A DNA stretch of 64,000 bases from Manihot esculenta (GCF_001659605.2 NC_035178.2:2659091-2723090); one strand, 5' to 3'; counted from the first letter of the stretch, positions 11,619 through 24,740 are shown. Notes: generated by a model from the sequence alone, not told the origin. Numbers and translations: made by a program.

Positions 11619-11759
11619 ACACCTGTCCTGCTGACGGCTAATCGCCGTTCCTAATTCTTTATAATATAATTTAGGTTCTGTTTGGTTCAAACTTCATCCG
11701 ACTGCTTTGATCATGAGAGTGGGCTTTGTTCACTCAACCATGGATCTTGCACAGAAACA
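11619..11759 (-). pseudogene. Relic of the 3' end of a WAK-like receptor kinase gene
   Basis: These 141 bases match 50813-50952 with only one extra T (in the run at about 11706). The matching part of the intact gene is its 3' UTR and last 16 or so codons, including the stop. Homology stops abruptly after ...CAGAAACA, inside a codon, so no kinase domain is present. It marks the distal breakpoint of the duplication. Confidence 0.85.
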
Positions 11760-11995
11760 AAGTATGTAATAACTCTAGAAATAACTAAAAAAACAAAGTA
11801 TACTATAATTATAAATATTATAAAAAAGAGCACTTGATAATTTCATTATTTTCAACACTTTTCATTTTTATAAAGATTATAGATTTCACCAAAATTATAT
11901 ATGGTGAAATTCTTTTATTCTATTTACCGTTTAGTCTATATTTTTTATATATATTTTAATAATTTAATTTCTATATTTTAAATATATATAGCAAA
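11760..11995. other. Short AT-rich spacer
   Basis: Lies between the duplication breakpoint and the 3' end of the LINE. Nothing recognised. Confidence 0.5.
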
Positions 11996-14900
11996 TTAAT
12001 TTTTTTTAAGTGAAACTACTAATTGTATTAATAACATTTCATCAAACAAAAAAAAGAGATTATTATACCTAATAGATTCTTTAACGAAACTATGAGCAAC
12101 TAAAGTAGTATTACGACGAACCCATTTAACAGAAATATCAATTCTAGAGTATAACAAAGATTTATAATCATTCAAAATCAAACCTCTGCATAAAATAATT
12201 TGGCAAAGATGCTCCTCAAGTGTTTGTCTAAATCCCTGCATAAGATAATTTGGTAAAAATACTCATCATTTTTTCTCATCTCTCGAGCATAAATCATTAA
12301 AGTCTCCCGAATAAAACCACGAAAGATAGCTTCTACGAGATAAAACTTGAATAAGGTTCCAAGACTAACGTCGTCGTTGCGATTCCGAAAATCCATAATA
12401 ACCAGTAAACCTCCATTGAACATTACTTTTCGAAACAATTGAATCAATAAAATTTGAAGAAGAGCCTAGAGGAGAGCATATTTCGGTCTAAAACGAAAAA
12501 TTGAACCAAACCGATTGATTTTGGTTTATCAGTTCGGTTAGTCGGAACGGTCGGTTTGAAATGGTTAATATATTTAAAATTATTCGATTTTCAATTCGGT
12601 TCGGTTTAAACATGTTAAATAACCGATCAAACTAAAAAAATCGATTTAGTGGCTAGGCCCAAGCCCAAGCTCGAGCCCTGGCCTCTCATACCCAACCCAG
12701 CACCCCAACCCCCTCCATCCCTTTCGGCCCCAGGCGTTCTCCACATTCTCCAATCTCCCGATCCCCCTCCCCCCGAACCCCTATTCTCCCGACTCCTCCC
12801 CCTGGCCTCTCCACACTCTCATAGTCGAATCCCTAACAAATCAATCATCAAATCCTATTAATCTCTTTCTCTTTCACGTCGATCGTCAATCTCTTTCTGG
12901 TCGACCGTCGACAGTCGACCATCAATCTCTTTCTCGTCGATTTGCTGAGTGTCGCCGCCGACCATCGACTGTATGTCCTCTTTCCCGTCGATCTGCTGAA
13001 CAAAGTCACGAATTGCTCCCTATCGTTCTCTTTCCCTCCCTCCCTATTGATTTGCTGAGTTTCGCCGCCGACTGTCGACTATCTATCCTCTTTCAGTGAT
13101 CTCTTCTGTTGGCTTATTAATTTGAGGTAGGTCTGTCCTCCTCATTTTAAATTTGAAGTTTCTGTTTTTTTTTTTTTTTTTTTTTTTGTGGTGTTGTAAA
13201 ATTAGGTTCAATGTATAAATTTTAAGCTTTTTCTGTAGGGGTTTAGCAACTTCAGTGGTTGGTAATTGAACTCTTCTATGATGCATGTGATTTTTATTTT
13301 TATTTTTATTTTCTGTTATTGCTTATTTTAAAGTCTAAGGTAAACTGGCCATGGATCATTCTACAACTGTAAAATAAGCTTTTATCTTTTCAGAAAATAA
13401 TCATTAATTTCTTTAAAGTGACATAATAAGAAAAGCGAAGAACTTGCAGTATGGAGGTGTATTCAATTTCTTTAGTCATAATAACATTTTTCCTGGGTCA
13501 TCAAAGGCATATTACTATAAGTGCAGTTTCTTATTCTAATTTCTTATATTAGTAGACACCTCAGATGGTGAAATGAAAAAATAAAGCAAAGAAATCAAAT
13601 CGATAAGAAGTGAAATTTTGAAATCTGCTCTGAAGCCATAACCTATTTATGCATCTAATCTTTTCTATGAATATGAATTTTCTTTTTTTCCTTTTAATAT
13701 AGAGGTTAATGAATAATTATTTGTTCTGTTGTTTCTTCTGTAGTTCATTGATGTGTTGCCTGCTTTACAGTAGAATTATTATTACTTATATTACAGGAAA
13801 ACTTTGGACAGTTAGGGTCATTTATCTTTGTGACCGACATATATGACTAGGAAAAAATTGTTAATTTTATGTAGAATGTTTTTATTAAATTATTTTGTTG
13901 AAATTAGAAATAAAAAATTAAAAAAAATTGCAGATTTCGATTTGAATCAAACCGAATCGAACTGAACCAATTTTTATCGGTTTGATTTGGTTTGGTTATA
14001 TCTTCATAATTGGTTTTTTTTATTTTTAAAATTTTACAATTCGATTTTCAATTTTATTGGTTCGGTTCGGTTCGGAACCGAACTGACCGATTGCATAGCC
14101 CTAGAAGAGCTAACCACAGAAACAGACACATGACTCTTCCACATTAACAAAGGGCCTCCCAAACCTTGTCTATTGACTGAGAAGCAACAATCAAAATGTA
14201 AAAAATTACGAAAAAATTCCATACGTGAACTAAGAGCTTTTGTTTCCATCAAAAATAAAATGTCCGGCTTGTAACTAGTAACCAAATCCTTCAATGTATT
14301 AACTGTCCAAGAATTGCCGAGTCCTCGGCAATTCTAACGCAGGACGATAATTGTTTTCGGCTATCCCGACCTTTGATGGGATGAGCCGCTTCACTATTAC
14401 ATGTCAAATTAACATTCGCAGGGGTGTTGTGAGAGGCATCCTGTTGAGAGGAAGGAAAAACCTATAACAACGTTATGTTTAGTATTTCTTGGCCTTTTTT
14501 TAGCATCATCTTTTCTTCGGGCCGCAATCTCCTCGTCAATCTTATCAGAACTGCCTTGCCCCACAGAATTCTTGTCCATGTCTATAATAAGGTCCTCAGT
14601 CTCCTTATTTACAATGAGTTGACTTTTGCCAAATTAGGAGAATTGCCTGTTATGTGCTGCCAAATTCGTATTTTTAAAATTGCTAGTTGATGCTAATTAT
14701 GCTACAAATTCTGGAGGAGCAGAATTACCAGAATCACGCAGCCACAGATTTGTCGGCCTCTGATTTCGATGAACAAGTGCTCTGAGAAAATCAAAATAAC
14801 CAAACTTGATATCTTCTTTCTTTAACCTCAGCCGCAAGCCACAAAGTCTCCACATGACCCAGTTTCTCATATAGATAGCAAAAAATAGGTAGTTTTTTGT

Positions 14901-15484
14901 ATTGAAACTTCACAATAAACACAATACCATCATTTCCAACAAACTTCTTCCGCCGTTTCAAAAGTTGCCGAATGTCCAAACAAACTTTAACTCCCATAGG
15001 GCCCGGCGACATAGCTAAAGCATTTTTCATATCATACTCTTTATAGTGGCCAATAAAATCACCGACCAATTTAGCTAACGTCCGTTAAAATAATCAGAAA
15101 GGAGATCTTTAATTAGAACCCAAAAATAAGAATGAGTTAGAGGGATATAGAGAGGATTTTCATTACCTTGTATCTCCTTCTAAACAAGTAGGAATCGGTT
15201 GTACCACCAAGGACCCTCATTCGCTATATTTTTAAAATCAACATTATTAAAAAATCGAAACAAATATTTTTTTACCTTTAATTCCATGATAAATACCCCT
15301 CTAAAAGATGCCATAAATCTACCAAATAGGTCTGCATATTCTAAAAATTATTTGGATTGTATGTGAGAAACGTTCCCATCATACAGAAAATATAAGTGAC
15401 GATTGTAATATCTCTAGAGCTCTTAATAGGAATAACAAATTTTTTTTTTTCATCGATAGTCAATTGACGCAGATCGTCTTCCAT
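11996..15484 (-). mobile_element. Decayed LINE (non-LTR retrotransposon), interrupted by a DNA transposon
   Basis: Minus strand. ORF1 begins at 15484 (MEDDLRQLTIDEKK) and its zinc-knuckle-type region lies at 15069-14791, with GVKVCLDIRQLLKRRKKFVG and LPIFCYLYEKLGHVE; the knuckle cysteines are partly lost. The endonuclease start is at about 14345-14130, with NCRGLGNSWTVNTLKD then PDILFLMETKA and GLGGPLLMWK. The far end (12447-11996) resembles the RNase H-like tail of plant LINEs (VRRNTTLVAHSFVKES). Most of the endonuclease and all of the reverse transcriptase are missing or unrecognisable. A hAT-like insertion occupies 12466-14102. Long dead: many stops and frameshifts. Confidence 0.75.
12466..14102. 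mobile_element. hAT-like DNA transposon insertion inside the LINE
   Basis: The 8 bp AGAAGAGC occurs on both sides (12458-12465 and 14103-14110), the duplication length made by hAT transposases. The ends are weak inverted repeats: the right end read inward is AGGGCTATGCAATCGGT, the left end ...GAGCATATTTCGGT. Both subterminal regions are packed with CGGTT/AACCG motifs on opposite strands, as in many plant hAT elements. The interior (about 12650-13110) is GC- and pyrimidine-rich, unlike its surroundings, with two similar passages around GTCGCCGCCGAC (12950, 13060); the rest is AT-rich with a T23 run at 13166-13188. No transposase frame is seen, so it is non-autonomous. Confidence 0.55.
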
Positions 15485-17559
15485 AAAAAAGAATATATAA
15501 GTTAGATTTAAAGAAGAGAAAAAGACAAAAATATCAAATCACAAATAAATCATAAAAAGAAACTTACGTATATAATAAATTAGTCCTTAAAAGGTAATAC
15601 AGGGATATTGTTTTAACTATATTTTTACAGGAGAGATTAATTTGTAAGTTTTAAAAAAACAAAGAATTAAATATTTATTTATTTTAATTATATTATAAAT
15701 ATTTATAAATACATATGTTCGTATTACTTGGCTGCTGTTAAAAATAAAAAATAAAAACAATAACCACTTAACAAAAAAAAAAAAAACGTATGATTTTAAG
15801 CTTCTATATATATTTTTTTTAATTTTAGGGGAGTACATATGGACTCTTTTGGCCCTTTCGTTCCTCATAAAAGTGACAGATGGCACTTACTGAAAATAGT
15901 ATTAGACCACGTACATGTCGGTTAGACAAACAAAACACGTGCTAAATGTATCTTCCCATATGACCAGTCAAGCTGTTCAAACAAATCTTATCTTTTTGCG
16001 AAAAATAGAAATGGAAGAACGCTGGGTTAATTTATTTAGTTTTTTTTTTATAATTGATCCTAATTTTTAGAATAAATAATAATGTTATTATTTAGATAAT
16101 TTAAATTAATATAAAATATCGAAATTTCTGATATATGATTATTAAATTAATATGTTAAAATATTAAAATAATTATCATAATATTAAATTACTGAATAAGA
16201 CATTCAAATTTATAAAATGAAAATTGTATCAATTACTGTAAACAAGCAGTGCATATCAAGTCCTTTATAAATTTTAAATTACAGTTTTCATATTTTTGAT
16301 AATATAAGAATTATGATAAAAAATAAAATTATATGTTTTGTAATTTATTTTTCTCTTATTAATTTTTTTAATTTGTTTATATTATATTTTATTATATTCA
16401 TTCACTGAGTATTTTAACTGATTTTTTAATATAAGTGTCCATGTCAAGTTAATATATTTATATTATAAATAAAAATAAAAAGATGGGAAATAATGAGATT
16501 TTCTTAAAATATTTTAAATCTTAATTTCATATTACTATTACAATAAAATACTAAATTTTAATTGGTTATTAAAATAAATTAATTTAAATTTAAATTTTAT
16601 GTTAGTGAAAGAGATTATGTAAATTTAAATTTATTAATCATCTTTCTTCTTAAACACTTTTTAATTATTTATTTTAGAATTCAATTAAAAAATATTAATT
16701 GAACGATATTTGGGTTTTGTGAAAAAAATAAAAAATATGTATTTTTTATAATTATACTTATAAGTATTATTACTTGATTAAGATTTTTAATATATTAAAA
16801 TTTAAATAATTAATCTCACATTTATTTGTTTTTATTATTTATATATAAAAATGAGAATAATGGAATTAACTAATTACTCCTTGTTTGAATTTAATAATAA
16901 CAAATTGATATTTTATTTTTATTGGCTTAAAACTAATACAAACATTCAAATTTTATTTTTTGAATTAGTTATTAATTTCCAATTAAATTCAAATTTTATT
17001 ATAAAATTATATATATTTAAAATTAATTAAAATTAAATCAATCATTATGTATATAACCAATTATTAAATAATTAAATTTCATGAAACATGATCTGAAAAG
17101 AAATTATTGAATTAATGTATTCTTTTAAACATTATGAAAGAGGAAATGTATATTTGCACATTATATTTTAATATTTTTATTTATTAAATATTTTAATTTT
17201 AACTTAATAAATATTTAAATTTTAAAAAATATTAATTTTAAATATTTAAATTTTAAAAAATATTATTTTAAACACTTAAAGTTTTAAAAAATCTACCTTT
17301 AAATATATCTTTAAAACTTTTAAATATATCTTTAAAACTATGGGTTTGAAAAATTACTTTTACATACAATTTTAAAATTATGAATTTAATTATAGATTTA
17401 AATTTAAAAAATTATTTTTAAATACAACTTTAAATAATAAATTTAATAAAATAAATAATATATATATTTTTAAATTTAAGTATTTATTAAATCACAATTA
17501 AAATTGAAGGGTTTGATAACTAAAAATATTAAAATACAAATATATAAATATACATTTAA
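15485..17559. other. AT-rich region without recognisable genes
   Basis: Very AT-rich with short A/T runs. The open frames in it are low-complexity. It is bounded on the right by the left LTR of the Tekay-type element. No gene, RNA or repeat structure recognised. Confidence 0.5.
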
Positions 17560-19503
17560 TGTAACACTCCTACTCAGTTATTTAATTAAACGAGCCGGAA
17601 ATGCCATATTCTATCGAGGTTGTCTTATTATAATTTTAATTAACATCACAAATTCATAATTTTTTTTAATAATATTTTTATTTAAAATTTGACAGAATTT
17701 TTTTTATAATATAGAGTCCGTGAATAGGGAATGTAACATCTCAAAAAATAAAATAATAATAATGATAATAAAAGAATAAAAAAAGGTAAAAAAATAAAAA
17801 AAATAGATAAATTAATATTTAATATAAAGGCAAGTCGCTCAATACTAACCAATTAACCAAATTAGTTTTATAAAAAAAATGAAAAGAAAAGAAAAAAAAA
17901 AGAAAAGAGTTAAAGAAACCACCTTCTTTTTAAAAATTTAAGGTAGGAGAAAGAATTAAGGAGAAAATTAAAGGTTAAGGAGAAATTAAAGGTTAAGGAA
18001 GGATAATAGTAATTAAATATTGGAAATTTTAAAGGTATGTCAGGGGTTTTGATATAAAAATATTTTTTATAATTTTTATGTAAATATTTATAAAGGATAT
18101 TGCATTAATATGATTTATTTGCTTATATTTCATAAAGAAGAATAGGGAAGAGTGGAAATTTCAAAGGAAAAGGAAAAGAAGAGTAGAGAACTAAAGTTTC
18201 CAGAAGATTTTGGCTAGTGTTGCTCAACTTTTCTTGAATAAAATATTTAAATAAAAAAAATTATTTGACTACAATTGATCAAACAAATAACAATAAATTA
18301 TATAGTAAATAATTTAAAATAATTCTAAATTATATATTATTTCATGTATTCAAATTTTAATTTTATAGTTTTTTTTTATAATGTGTAAATTTTATTTTCT
18401 CTTAATACTTTTATTTCTTTTTGTTTTGACCCTTATAAATTTAAATGGGATTAATAAGTTAAAATAAGATAGCTGTATCTGTAGAGTATAAAATGTCAAA
18501 TAACTGTATGGTCAAAAAGTCGAATCTATAACTGTAGCGGTAGAATATATCATCCATAGCCGTAGAGTACCTCATTGTATCCCAGAACAAATGTAACTGG
18601 AATGTAGTATTGCAAAATCTGTATATAGTATACCACACTCTTAAACTAACTCACAATTTTAACCAAATTCACTGGGACTAGACTTTAAATAATTTTATAC
18701 ATTTAAATATGAAAATAAAAATTCAATATAATGTATTGTTAAAATACTTTATTATACTTTATCATATTATAATTATTGTTTTAAATATTTTCATATAACG
18801 TAAATCTATCACTTTAGTTCAACTATATAAATAATAAACTTACAATTAAGTCCTTACTTAATTATTTATTATATATATATATATATATATATATATTGAT
18901 CTGATTTAATATTTTTTTTCCTATTCATCATATTTACATCATATCTCACTTTTCTTATTCCTTTAATTTCTATTTTTATCGTCTAATCTAATATATTTTT
19001 TATTTATCTTATTTACACCATATCTCACTTTTCTTACTCTTTTAATTTCTACTTTTATCTTATATCTTTTTTTATTAAACTAATAGCTCCTATAAAAAAA
19101 TTTAATTATGTTCATTCAAGTCCTTAAAAAAAAACCTTCAATTACATAATTTTTTTTAACTTACATGGATTTCTTTCCAATTTCATATTTAATATATTTT
19201 CAATCAAATATTTAACCCACTACAAAATTTCTTCTTCTTTTTTTTTTTTGATATTTTTTTTACCAAATAAATCATTCTCTTTCAATTTTTTTTAGTCTAA
19301 TAAATTTTTATTGTCACTATATCTAGCCAAATTATATTCCTATCAAAGAAAATAGAGATATTTCACTTGATCCATAACTTGAGTTTTGGTCAAATTACAT
19401 AGGATTTTTTTTTTAATCTTTTTTTTTTATTTTTTTAATTTTTTATTCTTTTTTTATTTTTTTATTTTTTATTATCATTATTAATATTTTTTTGGATGTT
19501 ACA
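17560..19503 (-). mobile_element. 3' LTR (left end) of the Tekay-type Gypsy element
   Basis: Plus-strand edges are TGTAACACTCC and GGATGTTACA. The LTR matches the one at 27511-29905 but with many substitutions (about one in seven over the first 100 bases) and a net loss of about 450 bp, so the element is old. A polypurine tract (complement of 19504-19520, AAGAGGGGTAGAGT) adjoins its inner side. It contains a (TA)n run at about 18869-18897. Confidence 0.85.
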
Positions 19504-19574
19504 ACTCTACCCCTCTTATAAAAATTTCGTCCTCGAAATTTTACCTGTATTAAAGAGATGAGGATATTGTGTTT

Positions 19575-20087
19575 TCATGACATCTCGCTCTCCCATGTTG
19601 CTTCTTCTACTTTATGATTCCTCCATAAGACTTTAATAAGTGGAATTCTTTTATTCCTCAACTCTTTTATCTCTGTTGCTAGAATCTTCACAGGTTCTTC
19701 TTCATATGACAAGTCTGACTGTATGTCCACAGATTCAATGGTGAGGATATGGGAGGGATTTGATCTATATCTTCTAAGTATAGAAACATGAAAGACATTG
19801 TGTATCTTGTCAAGTTCTGGTGGTAAGGCTAGCTTGTAGGCTACCGGTCCTACACGTTCCATAATTTCATAAGGACCAATAAACCTAGGACTCAATTTGC
19901 CCTTTTTGCCAAATCTTAGCACTTTCTTCCAAGATGAAACTTTAAGGAAGACTTTATCGCCCACTGAAAACTCTATATCCTTTCTTTTCTTATTTGTGTA
20001 TGACTTTTGTCTGTCTATTGCTGCCTTTAACCTCTCCTTGATGATCTTAATCTTTTCTTTTGTTTGTCTTATCAAATCAAGACCCAC
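19575..20087 (-). pseudogene. Integrase C-terminal part and chromodomain of the Tekay-type element
   Basis: A 170-residue open piece. It contains the integrase C-terminal barrel (FSVGDKVFLKVSSWK; SPRFIGPYEIMERVGPVAYKL; HNVFHVSILRRY) and ends in a chromodomain-like tail (IPLIKVLWRNHKVEEATWE). In this lineage the chromodomain is thought to steer insertion toward heterochromatin. It is cut from the rest of the integrase by a stop near 20112. Confidence 0.85.
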
Positions 20088-20111
20088 AAGCTTATCTTCA
20101 CTTAGCTTTGT

Positions 20112-20900
20112 CTAACATATAGGAGTTCTACACTTCCTCCCATACAATGCTTCATAGGGTGCCATTTTAATACTGGACTGGTAGCTATTATTGTAAGCAA
20201 ATTCCATTAACGAAAGATACTTTTCCCAGTTCCCTTCAAATTCAATAACACTGCTCCTTAACATATCTTCTAAGATCTGAATTACTCTCTCTGACTGTCC
20301 ATCTGTCTGGAGATGGAAAGCTGTGCTGAAGTTCAATCTGGTACCCAAGGCTTCATGTAATTTCTCCTAAAATCTTGATGTGAATCTCGAGTCTCTGTCA
20401 GATATGATAGAGATAGGTATGCCATGCAGTCGTACTATCTCGTTTATGTACAATTCTGCTAATTTTTCAAGGGAATAATCTGTTCTAACAGGTAGAAAAT
20501 GTGCTGACTTTGTCAATCTATCAACAATCACCCATACAACATCTTTCTTTCTTGGTGTGAGTGGCAGACCAGTGACAAAATTCATAGTAACTCGGTCCCA
20601 TTTTCACTTTGGTATAAAGATTGGTTGTAGCAAACCAGAAGGAACTTGGTGCTCTGTATTTACCTGCTGACAGGTTAAGTATTTGGAAATAAACTCTGCT
20701 ATGTCTCTTTTTATTCCTGGCCACCAATAGTTTTTGTTCAGAACTTGATATATCTTGGTATTACCAGGATGCATTGTGTATCGACTACTATGAGCCTCTT
20801 CAAGTATACTCTTCCTCAACTTAGTTATGTCTGGCACACATATTCTGTTTTGATAATATAAGCAACCATCGGCTTTAATTTCAAACCCATTTTCCTTCCC
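20112..20900 (-). pseudogene. Integrase core of the Tekay-type element
   Basis: Zinc-binding region ([19 protein letters not shown], about 20830-20770) and catalytic core in broken frames: TMNFVTGLP (about 20590), [19 protein letters not shown], then FHLQTDGQSERVIQILEDML. The first catalytic Asp, normally in a DFVTGLP motif, is Asn here, and an in-frame stop precedes it. Inactive. Confidence 0.8.
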
Positions 20901-22516
20901 TTCCTGTATTTGTCTTACCTTCACTGCAATATTTTTATCTTCCTCCTGAGCTTCCTGGACTTGTTGAAGCAAATTGGGCCTAACTTTCAATTCTGCAATA
21001 ACAGCTCCATCTCTGGCTAATGTCAAGTGAGCATTCATAGCTTTGAGTGCAAGCAAATATTTTCTACTAAGAGCATCTGCCACCACATTTACTTTGCCAG
21101 GGTGATAGTCAATAATATAATCATAGTCTTTTAACAACTCCATCCATCTCCTTTGTCTCAAATTCAACTCTTTTTGAGTTGGCAAGTACTTTAGACTTTT
21201 ATGATCCGTATAAATATAATACTTTTCACCATATAAATAATGCCTCCAAATCTTTAAGGCAAAGACTATGGCTGCTAATTTCAAATCATGGGTGTGATAG
21301 TTTTTTTCGTGTGGCTTTAATTGTCTGGAAGCATAAGCAACAACTTTCCCATTTGCATCAACACGCAGCCAAGTCCATTGTGAGAGGCACCACTATAAAT
21401 CACAAAGTCCTTATCTGACACCAGTTGTGTAAGGATGGGTGCCTCTGTGAGTATAACCTTTACTCAATTAAAACTGGCCTGGCACTTGTCTATCCATTCG
21501 AACTTGACATTTTTCTGCAACAACCTCGACAGTGGAGCAGCTATTTGAGAGAATCCTTTTACAAACCTTCTATAATAACCAGCTAATCCCAAGAAGCTTC
21601 TGACTTCTGTAATATTATTGGGTGGCTTCCATGCAAGGATAATCTCTATCTTTTTGGAATCGACCCTTATGCCTTCTGCAGATATTACATGTCCCAGAAA
21701 AGATATTTCATTCAGCCAAAATTCACATTTGCTGAATTTAGCATAAAGTTGTTTCTCTCTCAGTGTCTGTAACATAATTCTCAAGTGCCTATCATGCTCT
21801 TCTTTGGTCTTTGAATAGACTAGAATGTCATCTATGAACACAACGACAAACTGGTCCAAGTGAGGATGAAAGATACGATTCATCAAGTCCATAAATGCAG
21901 CTAGAGCATTAGTCAATCCGAACGGCATGACAAGGAATTCATAATGTCCATGTCGGGTCCTAAATGCAGTCTTTGGAATATCCGCATCCTTTACTCTGAG
22001 CTGATAATAACCTGATCTTAGGTCAATTTTAGAAAAGACACCCGCTCCCTTTAGCTGATCAAACAAATCATCTATACGTCGTAGTGGATATTTATTTTTT
22101 ATGGTCACCTTGTTGAGTTGTCTGTAATCCACGCACAATCTCAGCGAACCATCCTTCTTCTTAACAAAGAGTACTGGTGCACCCCAAGGAGAGATACTAG
22201 GGCGTATGAAACCCTTATCGAGTAATTCTTGTAACTGCACCTTCAATTCTTTTAATTCTGTGGGAGCCATCCTATAGGGAGTAATTGATATGGGTGTAGT
22301 GTCTGGTACAACTTTTATGGTAAACTCTACTTCTCTTTCTAGCGGTAATCCTAGTAATTCATCTGGAAAGACATCAGAGAAGTCGCAAATAGTAGGTATA
22401 TCTTGCACAATGGGTTTCTCCTTCTTAGCCTCCAAAACACATGCTAAGTATACCTCACAACCCTTTCTTATCATTTTTCTGGCTGCAATAGCAGAAATAA
22501 CATTAGAGAGAAAATC
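20901..22516 (-). pseudogene. Reverse transcriptase and RNase H of the Tekay-type element
   Basis: The long open piece 21464-22474 (336 codons) holds the reverse transcriptase, including [27 protein letters not shown] and the catalytic [10 protein letters not shown], then the connection ([26 protein letters not shown]). RNase H follows at 21460-21060 ([32 protein letters not shown]) after stops. The reverse transcriptase core is the best-kept part of the element. Confidence 0.85.
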
Positions 22517-22521
22517 TAATC

Positions 22522-24740
22522 TGTAATACCCGGCTAGACTCCGGTATCGGAATTCCTACCGTCCGGTGGAATCTCGGATATCGGAAACCTCTAGAAGGGT
22601 AAAATCATGTTTTTATAAAATATTTTCATGTATTTTATGATTTTAAGTAAGAAAGAAATTGAGTTTTAAATGAAAATGACCATAGAGGGAAACTCAGGTT
22701 CGACCGCCGAACCTCATATTCGGCCGCCGAACATGCATAAGTTTTGGAGGCACTTTAGGCTTTTGAAGGTGGCTTGGCCAGCCCCTATAAGAAGCCCCAT
22801 GGTCGAAGTTGGGCGAGTTTTTCTCCCCATTTCTGGCCAGAGGTGAGTCCATGCCCTCCCGTGGTTGATTTTGATGATTTTTCTCAAATCTTTCAAGTTT
22901 TAACAAGTGTTTACTTGGTTTTGAAGAATTGTGAGCTTAGAACAAGTTTTTGGAGCTTGGAGACCCAAGGAGCTAGATCTCTCCCATCTCCAAGTTAGGA
23001 TCGTCTTTCCTCTCGATCTTCAAGAGATAAGCTTAGATCCTACCTTTCTTATATGTTTTAAACAAGTTTTGAGAGGTTGTGGGGTAGAAATGCATGTTTA
23101 GGTTAATATTGAGTTTTTGGTTAATGTATGTTGTATATGTATGTTTGATGTGTTTTGGTTGGGGTTAGGCTAGTTTTGAGACCCCTATAAGCTTATGTAT
23201 GTGTGTATGCATGATTTGGAAGTGTTGGATTTGAGTTGGAAGGTTTTGGGAGGCAAATGTGCATGAGGAGGCTGAGTTCTGCCACTTTGGAAGAACTCAG
23301 GTTCGGCAGCCGAAGGTACTTTCGGCCGCCGAACCTGCCTGTGGAGGCAAACTTTTGGCTGCCGAACCCTGCCCCCGAAAGTGGACTTTCAGCTCTGGAA
23401 GGGAGTTTCGACCGCCGAAGGTGCCGCCAAACATGCACGAGTTTCGAATCTGGAAGGAACCTTCGGCCGCCGAAAGTGCCGCCGAAGGTGCATGACTTTC
23501 GGCTCTGGAGGGACTTTCGGCCGCCGAACCTGCCGCCGAAAGTGCCCTGTTCAGCCTTCCTTTGCTTGATTTTCTATGCATGTTTGTGATATTTTAGGGG
23601 GTTTTTGGGGAGTAGTTTAGAGTCATGTTAGTATTTGTTTGGTCCCTCATTTGAGTCCACCTGTGTAGGTTCGGACCCGAGGAACCAAGGACCCCAGCAG
23701 TGAGATAGCTATTTCAGAGTCTTTTCAGAGCTAGCCTGAGGTGAGTAGAATGACTCTTTATGTTTCAAAGCAAATAATGAAAGTTTTAGTATGATTCACG
23801 CATCATGAATGCCATGAGATGTATTAGGTTGTTTGCATTAGAATTCACGAATATGTTGCATTGCATATTATGTTGTTGATGTGGATGAACATTGAATGAT
23901 CCATTAGTCCTCGTATGAAATGATATGATATGATGATGATACGGTATGGAAGTCCAGGAAGACCCATTCTACGTCCCTGGCACTATGTAAGAGAAAGTCC
24001 AGGAAGACCCATTCTATGTCCCTGTCACATTGGAATGTTATGATATGTTATGTAAGGGAAAGATCAGGACCCATTCTACGTTCTGGCACTATTGGATATG
24101 TAGAGGGCTATTGGTGACAAGTTCATCCTTAATGTGATTTGTTTGTAATGTGACGCATTCCATGAAAGCATGAATCTTTAATATAATGTTTTACTATTCT
24201 GCTCACTGGGCTCTAGTAGCTCACCCCATTCCCTTAATCCCCCAGGTTTGCAGGTACGGGCTAGACCAGGAAGTCAGCAAGAGTAAAGTCATGTTTTATG
24301 TAATAGCTAGTGGTGGACATGAAAAAGACATTGTAATGTAAAGCATAGTAATGTAATGTAATGTAATGATGTATATTGAGGTTTAGAGTTGTGCTTGACC
24401 CTAGTATGCATGGTTAATCCCTTTTTTTGGTACATGATCTTTTAATGAAATGTTTTATTGATGTTTTATGTAAGCCAAGCTTATTGTATGATATGTTACC
24501 CCATTAGAGCATTTGATGAGGGCTCCAGTGTGGGGTTTGATGTTTATGATTATGAGTTGTGCATGCACAGGTTAAACTTGGTGAATGAAAGAAAAAGTTT
24601 AAAATTTTTATGTAAATGATTGATCATGTATGGGATTTAACAGGTATACAAGATGTATATTAGGCTTGCTACGGGTCCTGGCGGCCTTAAGCTGATCTGG
24701 ATCCTAGCGCAGGTAACGATCCGGTTTTCAGGTCGTTACA
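22522..24740 (+). mobile_element. Solo LTR (2,219 bp) inserted in the Tekay-type element
   Basis: TG...CA ends (TGTAATACCC...GGTCGTTACA), flanked by an exact 5 bp duplication TAATC (22517-22521 and 24741-24745). Same LTR family as the three copies at 291-4935, but with no internal sequence, so it most likely arose by recombination between the two LTRs of a full element. It holds palindromes of the TTCGGCNGCCGAA type at 22699-22733 and throughout about 23300-23550, and tandem CCAGGAAGACCCATTCTA units at about 23950-24090. It splits the host element between protease and reverse transcriptase. Confidence 0.92.

Larger units (their letters stand above)
7124..11759. repeat. Segmental duplication, copy 1 (allene oxide synthase promoter to WAK-like kinase 3' end)
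   Basis: Shared with 41177-50952. Matching runs include the promoter (from ATGTGAT...ATCGCCA near 7131), the whole coding sequence, the 3' UTR, a long AT-rich downstream tract (9886-10925) and a final 141 bp block (11619-11759). Copy 1 carries about 460 bp (9430-9885) absent from copy 2, while copy 2 carries the retrotransposon nest. The stretch 10945-11618 is AT-rich, shows no gene, and no longer aligns by eye. Confidence 0.85.
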
